From NCBI RefSeq assembly GCF_010894405.1, contig NZ_JAAIYA010000023.1, positions 1-64,000 on the forward strand: DNA of 64,000 nucleotides, written 5' to 3'. The stretch comes from Pyxidicoccus caerfyrddinensis (GTDB lineage Bacteria > Myxococcota > Myxococcia > Myxococcales > Myxococcaceae). This document shows positions 55,943 to 64,000 of this stretch, one piece after another. Numbering within the stretch: the first letter of the stretch is position 1; each line of letters begins with the position of its first letter. The translations under genes and the position numbers were made by a program. The notes below the pieces were generated by a model. The model ran no database searches. It worked only from the letters and a program-made list of their open reading frames with translations, and was not told the origin of the DNA.

Positions 55943-56677
55943 ATGATTGAAGCCAGGAACCTGCACAAGCGCTTCGGCGCGGTGACGGCGGTGGAGGACG
56001 TGTCCTTCACCGCGCGGGACGGCGTGATTACGGGCCTCTTGGGCCCCAACGGCGCGGGCAAGACGACGACGCTGCGCATGCTCTACACGCTGGTGCGCCC
56101 GGACGGGGGCACCGCGCTGGTGGACGGCGTGGACGTGGTGCAGCGGCCCGAAGACGCGCGCCGCGCCCTGGGTGTGCTGCCGGATGCGCGCGGCCTCTAC
56201 CCGCGCCTCACCGCCCGCGAGCACGCGCGCTACTACGGCGAGCTGCACGGCCTGTCCGGCGCGGTGCTCGACAAGCGCGTGGACGAGCTCATCGAGTTGC
56301 TGGACATGAAGGACATCGCGGACCGGCGCGCCGAGGGCTTCAGCCAGGGCCAGCGGGTGAAGGTGGCGCTGGCGCGCGCGCTGGTGCACGGGCCACGCAA
56401 CGTGCTGCTGGACGAGCCCACCAACGGACTGGACGTGATGAGCACCCGCGCGGTGCGCACGCTGCTGCGACAGTTGAAGGCGGAGGGACGGTGCGTGGTG
56501 TTCTCCAGCCACGTCATGCAGGAGGTGGCCGCGCTGTGTGACCGCATCGTCGTGGTGGCGCACGGCCGCGTGGTGGCGGACGGGACGCCGGATGAGCTGC
56601 GCGCGCGCACCGGCAAGGACAGCCTGGAGGAGGCCTTCGTGGCCACCATCGGCAGCGAGCAGGGGCTGATGCAATGA
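55943..56677 (+). CDS. ABC transporter ATP-binding protein (NatA-like)
   Basis: This 244-residue ATPase has Walker A GLLGPNGAGKTTTLRML, signature FSQGQRVKVALARALVHGP (SQGQ variant), Walker B VLLDEPTNGLDVMS, and His in VVFSSHVMQE. The sequence resembles NatA of the Na+-exporting NatAB system and other ABC-2 exporters. It follows the TAP-type lipoprotein gene by one base and overlaps the permease gene by ATGA. Together they form an export unit. The exported substance is unknown, and Na+ is only the analogy. Confidence 0.9.
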   Translation: MIEARNLHKRFGAVTAVEDVSFTARDGVITGLLGPNGAGKTTTLRMLYTLVRPDGGTALVDGVDVVQRPEDARRALGVLPDARGLYPRLTAREHARYYGELHGLSGAVLDKRVDELIELLDMKDIADRRAEGFSQGQRVKVALARALVHGPRNVLLDEPTNGLDVMSTRAVRTLLRQLKAEGRCVVFSSHVMQEVAALCDRIVVVAHGRVVADGTPDELRARTGKDSLEEAFVATIGSEQGLMQ

Positions 56678-57846
56678 GGCACCTGGCCGGCACCGTCTTC
56701 CGCAAGGAATTGAAGGACCACCTGCGCGACAGGCGCTCGGTGCTCACCGCGGTGATGTTCCCGCTGTTGGGCCCCGTCGTCTTCCTGGTGATGTTCAACC
56801 TGCTGGCCTCCTGGTACCGGCAGGACCGGCCGCTGGAGCTGCCGGTGGTGGGGCGCGAGCATGCGCCCAGTCTGATGGCCTTCCTGGAGCGCTACGGGGC
56901 CACGCTGAAGGAGGCGCCAGCGGACTACGAGGCGCTCATCCGCTCGGGCACGCTGGACGCGGTGCTCATCGTCCCGGAGGACTACGGCAAGGAGTTCTCC
57001 TCCGGGCGCACCGCCGAGGTGCAGCTCGTCGTGGACAGCTCACGCCAGTCCGCGCGCCACTCCACCCTGCGCGCGCGCCGGCTGCTGGAGGCGTATGCGG
57101 GACTCCTGGGCAACCAGCGCCTCTACGCACGCGGCATCGCGCCGGAGCTGGCCATCCCCGTGCGGGTGGAGGAGCTCGACCTGTCCACGCCCGAGCGCAC
57201 CGCCGCGGGCGTGCTCAACATGGTGCCCCTCTTCCTGGTGCTGGCCGCCTTCGCGGGCGGCATGCAGCTGGCCAGCGACACCATGGCCGGCGAGCGCGAG
57301 CGCGGCTCGCTGGAGCCACTGCTGCTCAACCCCGCGCCGCGCGGCGCGGTGGTGGCGGGCAAGTGGATGGCCACCGTCACCATGGCGGCCGGCGCGGTGC
57401 TGCTGACGCTGGTGGGCTACCTGCTCGTGGTGCGGCGCGTGCCATTGGAGGATTTGGGCGTGAAGGCCCGCTTCGACGCGCCCGCCGCCCTGGGCATGGC
57501 CGCGGCGGTGCTGCCGCTGACGCTGGCCGCTTCGTCCGTGCAGATGTGGGTGTCCACGTATGCACGCTCGTTCAAGGAGGCGCAGACGTACCTGTCGCTC
57601 CTCATGGTGGTGCCCATGCTGCCGGGCATGGTGCTGGCGCTGTCACCGCTGCAGACGAAGCTGTGGATGTTCGCGGTGCCGGTGCTCGGGCAGGAATTGC
57701 TGGCGGGCGAGGTGATGCGCGGCGAAGCGCTGGGGCCGCTGCCCTTCTTCATCGCCGCGGCCTCCAGCCTCGCGGTGGCGGCGCTGGCCCTGCGCATCAC
57801 CTCTCGCCTGCTCACCCAGGAGCGCATCATCTTCGGCCGCGGCTAA
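56674..57846 (+). CDS. ABC-2 type permease (NatB-like)
   Basis: This 390-residue inner-membrane permease has one N-terminal helix (VLTAVMFPLLGPVVFLVMFN) and a long extracytoplasmic domain (about 45-185). About five C-terminal helices follow (from NMVPLFLVLAAFAGGMQLAS to the end), including MAGERERGSLEPLLLNPAPR, a typical ABC-2 motif, and VPLTLAASS-type helices. The ATG overlaps the ATPase stop (ATGA). It is the third gene of the peptidase-ABC operon. Substrate unknown. Confidence 0.9.
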   Translation: MRHLAGTVFRKELKDHLRDRRSVLTAVMFPLLGPVVFLVMFNLLASWYRQDRPLELPVVGREHAPSLMAFLERYGATLKEAPADYEALIRSGTLDAVLIVPEDYGKEFSSGRTAEVQLVVDSSRQSARHSTLRARRLLEAYAGLLGNQRLYARGIAPELAIPVRVEELDLSTPERTAAGVLNMVPLFLVLAAFAGGMQLASDTMAGERERGSLEPLLLNPAPRGAVVAGKWMATVTMAAGAVLLTLVGYLLVVRRVPLEDLGVKARFDAPAALGMAAAVLPLTLAASSVQMWVSTYARSFKEAQTYLSLLMVVPMLPGMVLALSPLQTKLWMFAVPVLGQELLAGEVMRGEALGPLPFFIAAASSLAVAALALRITSRLLTQERIIFGRG

Positions 57847-57954
57847 GGGTCGGCACGCACCCGCGTGGCTCGGCGCGCACCCGTGTGGCTCGACCGCCCG
57901 CCTGCCCTCGCACGCCTTCCGTTTCCTTCCGGACGGTGTGAGGCTGTCGTGCAG

Positions 57955-58488
57955 ATGCCCTCCGAGCCGATGACCCGCGCGATGGTGTTCGACCTCCTCT
58001 TCATCAAGGGCCTGCGTGCGGACGGTGCGCTCGTGGAGTTGCTGCGGGGCGAGGGCGTGGAGCTTCGCTCCCTGAAGCCGGAGTACCCCATCCGGGTGCT
58101 GAACCGGTGCGTGGACGCCACCTGCGCGCACCTGTATCCGGATCTGGAGATTGAAGACGCACGGCTGCGGCTGGGCCGCGGCTTCGTGCAGGGCTTCGTC
58201 CAGACGCTGCTGGGCAAGGCGGTGGCGGTGGGCCTGCCCATGCTGGGCCCGGTGCGCTACCTCAAGCGCTTCCCGGACTACGTGTTGATGGACGACTCTC
58301 CGCTGCGGGTGACGCTGGTGCAGCTGGGGGAGCGCACCTTCCGCATGGAGTTCCGCAACGAGTTCCAGGTGCTGTCGGGCTTCATGTCCGGCGTCCTGCT
58401 GGAGTGGCTGAAGCTGGCGCGCGCCGAGGCGACCATCACCACCGAGCGCCACTCGCCCATGAGTTTCGATCTACACATCAGCTGGTAG
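57955..58488 (+). CDS. DUF2378 (TIGR02265) family protein
   Basis: This 177-residue protein is a clear DUF2378 member. It has MVFDLLFIKGLRADGALVEL, SLKPEYPIRVLNRCVD, LRLGRGFVQGFVQTLLG, YLKRFPDYVLMDDS and a typical end, FLSGFMSG-type turn then ERHSPMSFDLHISW. Members are soluble and of unknown function, and abundant only in myxobacteria. The ATG at 57955 is used; GTG and ATG alternatives lie within a few codons. Two 20-bp tandem repeats (57848-57893) lie in the gap before it. Confidence 0.82.
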   Translation: MPSEPMTRAMVFDLLFIKGLRADGALVELLRGEGVELRSLKPEYPIRVLNRCVDATCAHLYPDLEIEDARLRLGRGFVQGFVQTLLGKAVAVGLPMLGPVRYLKRFPDYVLMDDSPLRVTLVQLGERTFRMEFRNEFQVLSGFMSGVLLEWLKLARAEATITTERHSPMSFDLHISW

Positions 58489-58574
58489 CCCCCTGGGGCG
58501 GCAATGTCGGCGGGTGGCCCTTGGTGGGCGACGACGGGTGACATCCGCCCGCGGTTGTCCTCCAATAGGGGCAG

Positions 58575-59642
58575 ATGACGCCCGAGCGAGAAGCCTCCCT
58601 TCCCCCCGCACCGGCCTCCGTGGCCTCGGCGCGAGGTGAGCCCCGATTTGGCACATACCAGGGCGAGCTGCCCGAGGTGGACCTCCCCAAGCTGCAGGGG
58701 CAGTGGTCCCCCACGCGCACCACGCGCCTGCTCAAGCGCAAGCGGTGGCACTACACCTTCGCGGCCACTCCGGAAGTGGCTGCCCTCTTCGCGGTGGTGG
58801 ACCTGGGCTACACGGCCAGCGCCTTCGCGGTGGCGCTGGACCTCAAGGAGCGCCGGCCGCTGTGTGACGTGAGCTTCCTGGGCGCGCCCGGGCCCATGGT
58901 GGAGCTGGGCGACAAACCGGGGGCGGGGCTCAACGCCCGCTTCCGGACGCTGGGCGGCCGGCTGTCGGTGCGGCGCGGCGAGGAGGACGAGCGCTACCAC
59001 GTGGAGGTGGACGTCAGCCGGCTGCGCACCGGCAGCCTCCAGTCCTTCCAGTGGGCCGGAGACTTGCTGGTGGCTGGTGGCCCGCCCGCGCTGACGGTGA
59101 TTGCGCCGGTGGCGGGCGACGGGCTCGTCAACGTGACGATGAAGCGCAACGGCCTGCTGTCCTTCGGCAGCCTGGAGGCGGGCGGCAAGCGCTTCCGGCT
59201 CGACGGCGGCGTGGGCGGCATGGACTACACGCAGGGCTACCTGGCGCGGCACACGGCGTGGCGCTGGGCCTTCGCCGCCGGACGGCTGGCGGATGGGACG
59301 CCGATAGGCGTCAACCTCGTGGAGGGCTTCAACGAGGGCAACGTCGAGGCGAACGAGAATGCGCTGTGGCTGGGGGACAGGCTGTACCCGCTGGCGCGGG
59401 CGCGCTTCGAGTACAACCCGAAGGAGCTGATGGAGCCGTGGCGGCTGACGACGGTGGATGGCGCGGTGGACCTGCGCTTCCAGCCCTTCCACGTGCACCG
59501 CGAGGAGCGCGACTTGCGCCTCGTGGTGAGTCACTTCGCGCAGCCGGTGGGCTTCTTCCAGGGCACGGTGAAGGTGGGCGGGCGCACGCTGGAGCTGTCC
59601 AACGTGCCCGGCGTCACCGAGGACCAGGACATGCTGTGGTGA
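58575..59642 (+). CDS. DUF2804 family protein
   Basis: This 355-residue protein fits DUF2804, with RFGTYQGELPEVDLPKLQGQ, LLKRKRWHYTFAATPEVAAL, DYTQGYLARHTAWRWAFAAG and the C-terminal LELSNVPGVTEDQDMLW, which contains the conserved G-x-x-E-D-x-D-x-x-W. The family has a lipocalin/AttH-like two-domain beta fold and unknown function. It is cytoplasmic, with no signal. It stands alone between the DUF2378 gene and a convergent small membrane protein gene. Confidence 0.82.
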   Translation: MTPEREASLPPAPASVASARGEPRFGTYQGELPEVDLPKLQGQWSPTRTTRLLKRKRWHYTFAATPEVAALFAVVDLGYTASAFAVALDLKERRPLCDVSFLGAPGPMVELGDKPGAGLNARFRTLGGRLSVRRGEEDERYHVEVDVSRLRTGSLQSFQWAGDLLVAGGPPALTVIAPVAGDGLVNVTMKRNGLLSFGSLEAGGKRFRLDGGVGGMDYTQGYLARHTAWRWAFAAGRLADGTPIGVNLVEGFNEGNVEANENALWLGDRLYPLARARFEYNPKELMEPWRLTTVDGAVDLRFQPFHVHREERDLRLVVSHFAQPVGFFQGTVKVGGRTLELSNVPGVTEDQDMLW

Positions 59643-59652
59643 CGGAGCGGCT

Positions 59653-60063
59653 TCAGGCCGGACTCTCCCTGGTCCGGCCCAGCCGCAAGAGGCCCAGCAT
59701 CATGGCGTAGATGGCGGCGTCCACGAGCAGGGCCAGCACGAGGTGCATCGTGCTCTCGTGCCAGTCCATGCTCCAGCGGCCCCAGCCCTGGTTCAGCTCC
59801 TCCGCGAGCAGCAGGAACGACATGCCCTCGAACAGCGCGAAGCGCAGCCAGCAGCGCCACGGGACATCGTCGAGCAGGCGTGAGGAGAGCAGGGCAATCA
59901 GGGCCGCTGGGACGACCATCATCAGCCTGAGGGCCCAGAAGTCCCCCTTGGTTCCCTCGTACATGCCCCAGAAGGCCATGAAGGCGAGGAAGCCTCCGCC
60001 GCAGAGGCATGCCACGTCGAACAGAATGCTCAACCCGTGTCTCAACCACTTCCGCACGGCCAC
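59653..60063 (-). CDS. Four-helix membrane protein of unknown function
   Basis: This 136-residue protein is strongly hydrophobic, with about four membrane helices (CLCGGGFLAFMAFWGMYEG, LRLMMVVPAALIALLSS, FALFEGMSFLLLAEEL, LVLALLVDAAIYAMMLGLL). I see no motif that assigns a function. The stop is convergent with the DUF2804 gene (10-base gap). Codon use is ordinary, so it is probably a real gene. Confidence 0.68.
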   Translation of the reverse strand: MAVRKWLRHGLSILFDVACLCGGGFLAFMAFWGMYEGTKGDFWALRLMMVVPAALIALLSSRLLDDVPWRCWLRFALFEGMSFLLLAEELNQGWGRWSMDWHESTMHLVLALLVDAAIYAMMLGLLRLGRTRESPA

Positions 60064-60162
60064 CCCCTTGAAGAAGGCGTGAACCTACCGGCAGGGGTCG
60101 CTCACGGCACGGAACAAGCCCGGGGCTCATTGATAACTACTGGTTATCGGTGAGGACGAGCG

Positions 60163-61452
60163 TCAGGGCGACGTGTGCATGAGCTCGGAGGTGAGTTGTC
60201 CCTCGGGGCGGACCTGCTCCAGCCACTCCAGCAGGCCCTGGGCGTTGGCTCTCGCCCGCGCCATGTGAGCCCCGACGGTCAGCGTGAGCGCGCCGGCGGA
60301 GGGCTCACGGCGCAGCGTGAGCTCCGTCGGAGCGGTGGCGTCGTCGCCCGGGCGGTACACGTCGAGCACCACCTCCGGCCTGTCTCCGGACAAGAGCCAC
60401 CTGTGCACGGCGAGGCGCACGTCGTCGTCCGTGGCGAGTCCCCGCTTCGAGGTGAAGGTGCCCTTCAGGACGCGCGGACCCTGGCGTCCCTCGTAGCGGT
60501 AGGTGGTGCCGGGGACGGTGAGCCCCTCCGGGCTGGAGGGCTGGGCGTTGGAGGCGGGCGGCTCCTTCTCGCGCCGCAGTGTCACCTGCAAGGCCAGGGC
60601 GCCATCCTCCGCGCGAGCATGACGCAGCTCCGTCAGGTGGCCCCGCTCATCGGTGAGCGTGGTGGTGGTGACGTCCTCCGCGCGCAACGTGCCATCCGCA
60701 CCGGGCAGCAGCAGGCTGGTGGTGGACTCGGTGCGCGTGCGGCCGGGCGCCTCGCTCCTCGACGTGCGCCACTCGAAGCCGGCGAGCCTGCCGTCCAGCT
60801 TCAGCACGTGGAGCTCTTCGCCTCGCTCGACCGGACGCGGGTGGCCCGGCGACTGGAGCGTGCGGGCCAGGTCCAGGGTGATGCGGCGGAACGTCCGCGC
60901 GTAGCCGGGCTCGTCGTGCGCGCACAGCAGCGGCAGCTCCCGGCTCGTGCTCACCATCAGCTTCATCTGCCCCGGTGCGGTCGTCTCGTAGTCCACGCGG
61001 AAGAACAGGGCCGGCGCTCCGTCCACCACGGCAACCTCGGTGGGCAACATGCGCCGCACCGTGACGCCCGGGCCTTCCCGCACCGCCTTCGCCACCGCGA
61101 GCAGCGCGCCCGCGGCGTCGAGCGGCCGCTCATAGACGAAGCACGCCAGCGCGGCCCCGGTGCCCAGCGGAATGTCGATGCGCGTGGAGCCTTCATTGCG
61201 CGCCAGCGTGGGCGCGGTGCTGGCCTCCACCTCCGCGGTGAAGACGCGCTCGGGTGAGTCCACGCGGTGCTTCGGCAGCGGTGGCAACTCGCGCGCGAAG
61301 GGGCCCGTGGGCTCGGGCTCTCGCGGCCCGGTAGAGGTCCCCGTCGTGGCCCCACCCTCCGGGGCCCCGGGTCGCCCGGCTTCCGGCCGCGACATCCGTG
61401 TCGGGCCGGCACAGGCGGTGGCGAGGCACAGCAGGAGGGCGAATCGCCGCAT
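60163..61452 (-). CDS. Large lipoprotein of unknown function
   Basis: This 429-residue protein starts MRRFALLLCLATACAGPTRM with lipobox ATAC (C about 14). After a Pro/Gly/Thr-rich linker, the mature part has a region with ERVFTAEVEASTAPTLARNE, GPGVTVRRMLPTEVAVVDGA, and a long C-terminal beta-rich stretch (TSLLLPGADGTLRAEDVTTT, VLKGTFTSKRGLATDDDVRL). I do not recognise a family. The ATG at 61452 is preferred, because the longer frame upstream crosses the large inverted repeat. The gene is on the same strand as the aldolase-like gene but 158 bases downstream. Confidence 0.68.
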   Translation of the reverse strand: MRRFALLLCLATACAGPTRMSRPEAGRPGAPEGGATTGTSTGPREPEPTGPFARELPPLPKHRVDSPERVFTAEVEASTAPTLARNEGSTRIDIPLGTGAALACFVYERPLDAAGALLAVAKAVREGPGVTVRRMLPTEVAVVDGAPALFFRVDYETTAPGQMKLMVSTSRELPLLCAHDEPGYARTFRRITLDLARTLQSPGHPRPVERGEELHVLKLDGRLAGFEWRTSRSEAPGRTRTESTTSLLLPGADGTLRAEDVTTTTLTDERGHLTELRHARAEDGALALQVTLRREKEPPASNAQPSSPEGLTVPGTTYRYEGRQGPRVLKGTFTSKRGLATDDDVRLAVHRWLLSGDRPEVVLDVYRPGDDATAPTELTLRREPSAGALTLTVGAHMARARANAQGLLEWLEQVRPEGQLTSELMHTSP

Positions 61453-61536
61453 CGATGGACTCGGAGCACGGAATGGCACCCGCCAAGAAGGCGCGCGGGA
61501 CGACGCTATCCCGGTCTGGCGGCGCCTCGAGGGCGC

Positions 61537-61594
61537 CCTGTTCGGAAATGTCGGGGGGTTTGCGGCGACAAATGTCCCGACATTTCCGAACAGG
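61537..61594. promoter_or_regulatory. 19-bp perfect inverted repeat with alternative inner hairpin
   Basis: CCTGTTCGGAAATGTCGGG (61537-61555) is the exact complement of 61576-61594, 20 bases apart. Inside it, AAATGTCCCGACATTT (61570-61585) is itself a palindrome, so the right arm can pair with itself or with the left arm. It lies between the aldolase-like stop and the lipoprotein start and may be a terminator, operator or attenuator. Confidence 0.6.
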
Positions 61595-61610
61595 ACGCTC
61601 CCGGACCCGC

Positions 61611-62975
61611 TCACCCGCCCGTGGCGCGGCCCCGGCGTGACTCGACGATGGCGCGGAAGGAGCGGCTGCGCAGTTCCTCCAGGGTGAGGCCCGCGGCGAG
61701 CACCTCGTCCTGGTTGAGGGCGCCGCAGCTCAGCCCGCGCAGGAAGAAGTTGAGCAGTCCCTGTCCGGTGGCCGCGTCGTCGAACACGTCGCCCACCAGC
61801 GTGGCCTGCGCGGCCTTCTCCAGGAACGCCTTCAGCCGGCGCGAGGCGGCGTCCAGCCCCTCCAGGAAGAACGCGTACACCGCCGCGTAGCGCACGGGCA
61901 GCTGCCCCGGGTGCAAATCCCACCCCTGGTACCACGCGCGCTCCAGCGAGTGCCGGATGTGCCGGTACGACAGCTGCCACACCCGGTGCACCGCCTCCAT
62001 GTTCTCCCGCCGCTGCGTGGGCAGCACCGACTCCTCGCCCTCCGCCCTGTGCGGGGGAATCGGCATGACGTGGGTGGCGCCGTCGGCCAGCAGGATGCCG
62101 GTGCCGGCGAGCGACACCTGCACCACGTCCCGCAGGAAGTCGCAGGCCGGGTGCAACATGCTTTGCACGTGCGCGCTGACGCTGAGGGCCGCGGTGTAGT
62201 CGTACACACCCAGGTGCACGGTGGTGCAGCGCCCCGCGCCCGCCGCCACCAGCCGGGGCAGGTGCAGCCGTCCCTCCCCGTCGAAGAGGGCCTGCGGCGT
62301 CTCCACCATCAGCTCCAGGCCCAGCGCGCCCGGCGTCAGCCCCTTCTCCGTCTCGAACACCTCCAGCATGCGCGCGAGCGCCGCCACCTGCTCGGGCAGT
62401 GACACCTTGGGCAGGGTGACGACGAAGGACGGCGGCAGCTTCCCGCCCGTGCGCTCCAGCAGGGTGGTGAGGAACAAATCCAACGTGCGCGAGGAGCGCT
62501 CGAACAGCTCCTCCGTGAAGGACTTCACCCGGATGCCGATGAACGGCGGCAGCGTGCCCTGCTCCAGGCCGCGCGCCATCTCCTCGGCGGCGGAGATGGC
62601 GTGCCCGTCCTCCTCCGCGTCGGGGCGGTGGCCGTAGCCGTCCTCGAAGTCGACGCGCAAATCCTCCACCGGCTCGCGCTCGAGCTTGTCCACCACGCGC
62701 CCGTAGACGCGCTGGGCGAAGCGGCCGCGCTGGGGCAGCCCCAGGCCGTGGGCCAGCTCGGCCGCGTCCGGGGCGTACTCCTTCAGCGCGGCGAGCGCGA
62801 GGTCCCCCAGCTTCCGCGCCGTCGTCGCGCGGAAGAGGTGGGCCCCGCCGTACACCACATGTACAGGTTGCCGTCGCGGCGACTCGCCGGGGTACGTCCG
62901 CTCGAAGGCGGCGTTGGCCCGGCGCAGGGCCTCGCGGGCGCTGGAGAGACTGGCGGGCGTCAGCGTCGTCTTCAC
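61611..62975 (-). CDS. DUF6986/HpcH-HpaI aldolase-like protein
   Basis: This 454-residue enzyme-like protein uses GTG at 62975, which overlaps the upstream stop (GTGA); an ATG lies six codons earlier. It has LRVDFEDGYGHRPDAEEDGH, typical of the HpcH/HpaI-like fold, GIRVKSFTEELFERS, FVVTLPKVSLPEQVAALARM, GLELMVETPQALFDGEGRLH and LHLGVYDYTAAL, ending with AWYQGWDLHPGQLPVRYAAV. The conserved acidic and Arg residues suggest a divalent-metal-dependent aldolase or lyase. The reaction is unknown. Coupled to the M1 aminopeptidase gene upstream, though no functional link is evident. Confidence 0.78.
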   Translation of the reverse strand: MKTTLTPASLSSAREALRRANAAFERTYPGESPRRQPVHVVYGGAHLFRATTARKLGDLALAALKEYAPDAAELAHGLGLPQRGRFAQRVYGRVVDKLEREPVEDLRVDFEDGYGHRPDAEEDGHAISAAEEMARGLEQGTLPPFIGIRVKSFTEELFERSSRTLDLFLTTLLERTGGKLPPSFVVTLPKVSLPEQVAALARMLEVFETEKGLTPGALGLELMVETPQALFDGEGRLHLPRLVAAGAGRCTTVHLGVYDYTAALSVSAHVQSMLHPACDFLRDVVQVSLAGTGILLADGATHVMPIPPHRAEGEESVLPTQRRENMEAVHRVWQLSYRHIRHSLERAWYQGWDLHPGQLPVRYAAVYAFFLEGLDAASRRLKAFLEKAAQATLVGDVFDDAATGQGLLNFFLRGLSCGALNQDEVLAAGLTLEELRSRSFRAIVESRRGRATGG

Positions 62976-64000
62976 GGCTGCTTCTTCAGCCACGCGGACA
63001 CCTCGGAAGCGCAGCGCTCACGCAGCGCCACGTCCTGGGACAGCCGCTCCAGCGTCTGTGCGGTGGCTTGCTGCGCCTCGGGCACGGGGTTGGCCTGCAG
63101 GAGCGCCTTCATCTGCTCCAGGTGCTCGCGCGTGCGCAGCATGCCCAGGGCCTCGACGATGCGGCGCAGCAGCATGGGCGCGCTGCCCGTGCGGGCCGTC
63201 ACGTCCTTCCACCGCTTCTGCATCTGCGCCCACCAGTTCTCCCGGCCGGTGCGGTTGCCCAACAGGCCCGCCACGAAGCTGGCCACGTCCTGCGTCTTCA
63301 CCGTGTCGGTGAAGAGCAGCCCCTGCGCGCGCTCGGCGAGCGCCGGGTTCTCGAAGCCGGTAATCGCCATCAGGTAGCGGCGCTGCGTGGCCGGGTCTGG
63401 CTCCTTCGGCATCCGCTGGAGGAAGGTCTCGAAGAGGGCCGTGTCCCCGGCGCGCGCCACCATGGCCACCGCCGCGTCCAGCAGGTTGGGCTCCAGCGCG
63501 TCCTTGTCGCCGTCCAGCATGCGGGCCACGCGCGGGCGGGCCTCCGCGAGCGCCTCGGGGCTGCGCGCCAGGCCGCCCACCGCGCGCACCAGCGCCGCGC
63601 GCCGCAGCTTCACCCGGTCCGACTCGCCCTTCGCCGCCTGCCAGCCCATCTTCTTGAGGCCGGGGCCGAGCAGCCGCTCCACCCACCGCCGGAAGCGCTC
63701 CTGCTCCTCGCCGTCCACCAGCCGGCTCTCCACGTACGCCAGCCGGCCCACCAGTTCGTCCAGGACGGAGTCGTCCTCCTCGTCGCCGAAGCGGCCGGCC
63801 AGGTCCAGCAGGTCCGCAATCGACGCCTGCCCGGAGCGCACCAGCGCCCACTGGTCCGCCAGCAGGGAGATGCGCTCGGAGGGCGCGAGCACCTTCACGT
63901 TGGCCGCCAGCTTCTCCAGCGCGGGCTTGTCGTACGCCACGCGGTAGAAGCCAGTGGAGCCGGCGTTGGCGGTGAGCCACTTCACCTCGCCCGAGCCCTC
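62972..64000 (-). CDS. M1-family aminopeptidase, C-terminal part (runs off the window)
   Basis: The frame is open to the window edge. The 340-residue part seen here corresponds to the ERAP1-C-like helical domain of an M1 zinc aminopeptidase. It begins in the domain linker KWLTANAGSTGFYRVAYDKP and then has helical repeats (ISLLADQWALVRSGQASIAD, MPKEPDPATQRRYLMAITGF, FVAGLLGNRTGRENWWAQMQ). It ends EVSAWLKKQP. The catalytic HExxH...E and GAMEN motifs would lie beyond base 64000 and cannot be seen. The stop overlaps the GTG of the next gene. Confidence 0.85.
   Translation of the reverse strand, partial: EGSGEVKWLTANAGSTGFYRVAYDKPALEKLAANVKVLAPSERISLLADQWALVRSGQASIADLLDLAGRFGDEEDDSVLDELVGRLAYVESRLVDGEEQERFRRWVERLLGPGLKKMGWQAAKGESDRVKLRRAALVRAVGGLARSPEALAEARPRVARMLDGDKDALEPNLLDAAVAMVARAGDTALFETFLQRMPKEPDPATQRRYLMAITGFENPALAERAQGLLFTDTVKTQDVASFVAGLLGNRTGRENWWAQMQKRWKDVTARTGSAPMLLRRIVEALGMLRTREHLEQMKALLQANPVPEAQQATAQTLERLSQDVALRERCASEVSAWLKKQP

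Overview
The window is GC-rich DNA (about 70% G+C by eye, strong G/C third-position bias) from a myxobacterium of the Myxococcus/Corallococcus/Pyxidicoccus type. The evidence is two DUF2378-type proteins (a family nearly confined to myxobacteria), a giant Ser/Thr kinase-ATPase fusion, many lipoproteins and the overall gene style. It is chromosomal accessory and housekeeping DNA. No rRNA, tRNA or CRISPR array was recognised.

Layout. 1-3400 is an insertion-sequence graveyard: an IS91-type 3' fragment, a frameshifted IS3 remnant, a small secreted protein, and a complete IS91-type element that cut an acyl-CoA ligase gene in two. 3592-6361 is a HlyD/ABC export operon. 6588-10748 is a second scrambled patch. 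It holds a HAD gene cut by another IS91 3' fragment, two half cupin-8 (JmjC-like) genes, a DUF4304 gene, and between them an intact AT-rich DUF262/DUF1524 (GmrSD-type) gene with its own promoter, bracketed by a 30-bp direct repeat. 10745-21661 is mostly ordinary: ABHD18-like hydrolase, MocR regulator, cupin, DoxX, LON-substrate-type protein, NAD synthetase, outer-membrane barrel, FKBP, thioredoxin, DUF2378 and a sensor kinase. 21795-26296 is a divergent metal/TonB-receptor locus. 27525-34760 is a possible terpenoid-type cluster: prenyl synthase, FAD oxidoreductase, saccharopine-dehydrogenase-like enzyme and unknown proteins. It is followed by a 1,386-residue kinase/cyclase-like/AAA/TPR protein. 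39-43 kb holds a P450 relic with its TetR gene, a TPM-domain protein and a soluble sugar-dehydrogenase/cytochrome c pair. 43504-46987 is a run of four lipoproteins sharing one domain. 47-64 kb contains a secreted nuclease, MarR regulator, peptidoglycan-binding amidase-like protein, EcsC protein, panD, LEA14-type lipoprotein, TAP-type peptidase, a NatAB-type ABC transporter, DUF2378, DUF2804, an aldolase-like protein and the end of an M1 aminopeptidase.

The most interesting signal is the four tandem lipoproteins (43504-46987). All carry a previously unnamed ~150-residue domain that begins with H-A-C-x-H, has a third conserved His and a second conserved Cys, and ends in a common beta pattern. 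One is fused to a MopE-type metal-binding motif and one to an EGF-like module. Two of their promoter regions carry a site resembling the 15-bp perfect palindrome between the lipoprotein and the His-rich TonB receptor 22 kb away. I infer one metal-responsive regulon of surface lipoproteins and an outer-membrane importer. The metal and the regulator cannot be read from this window.
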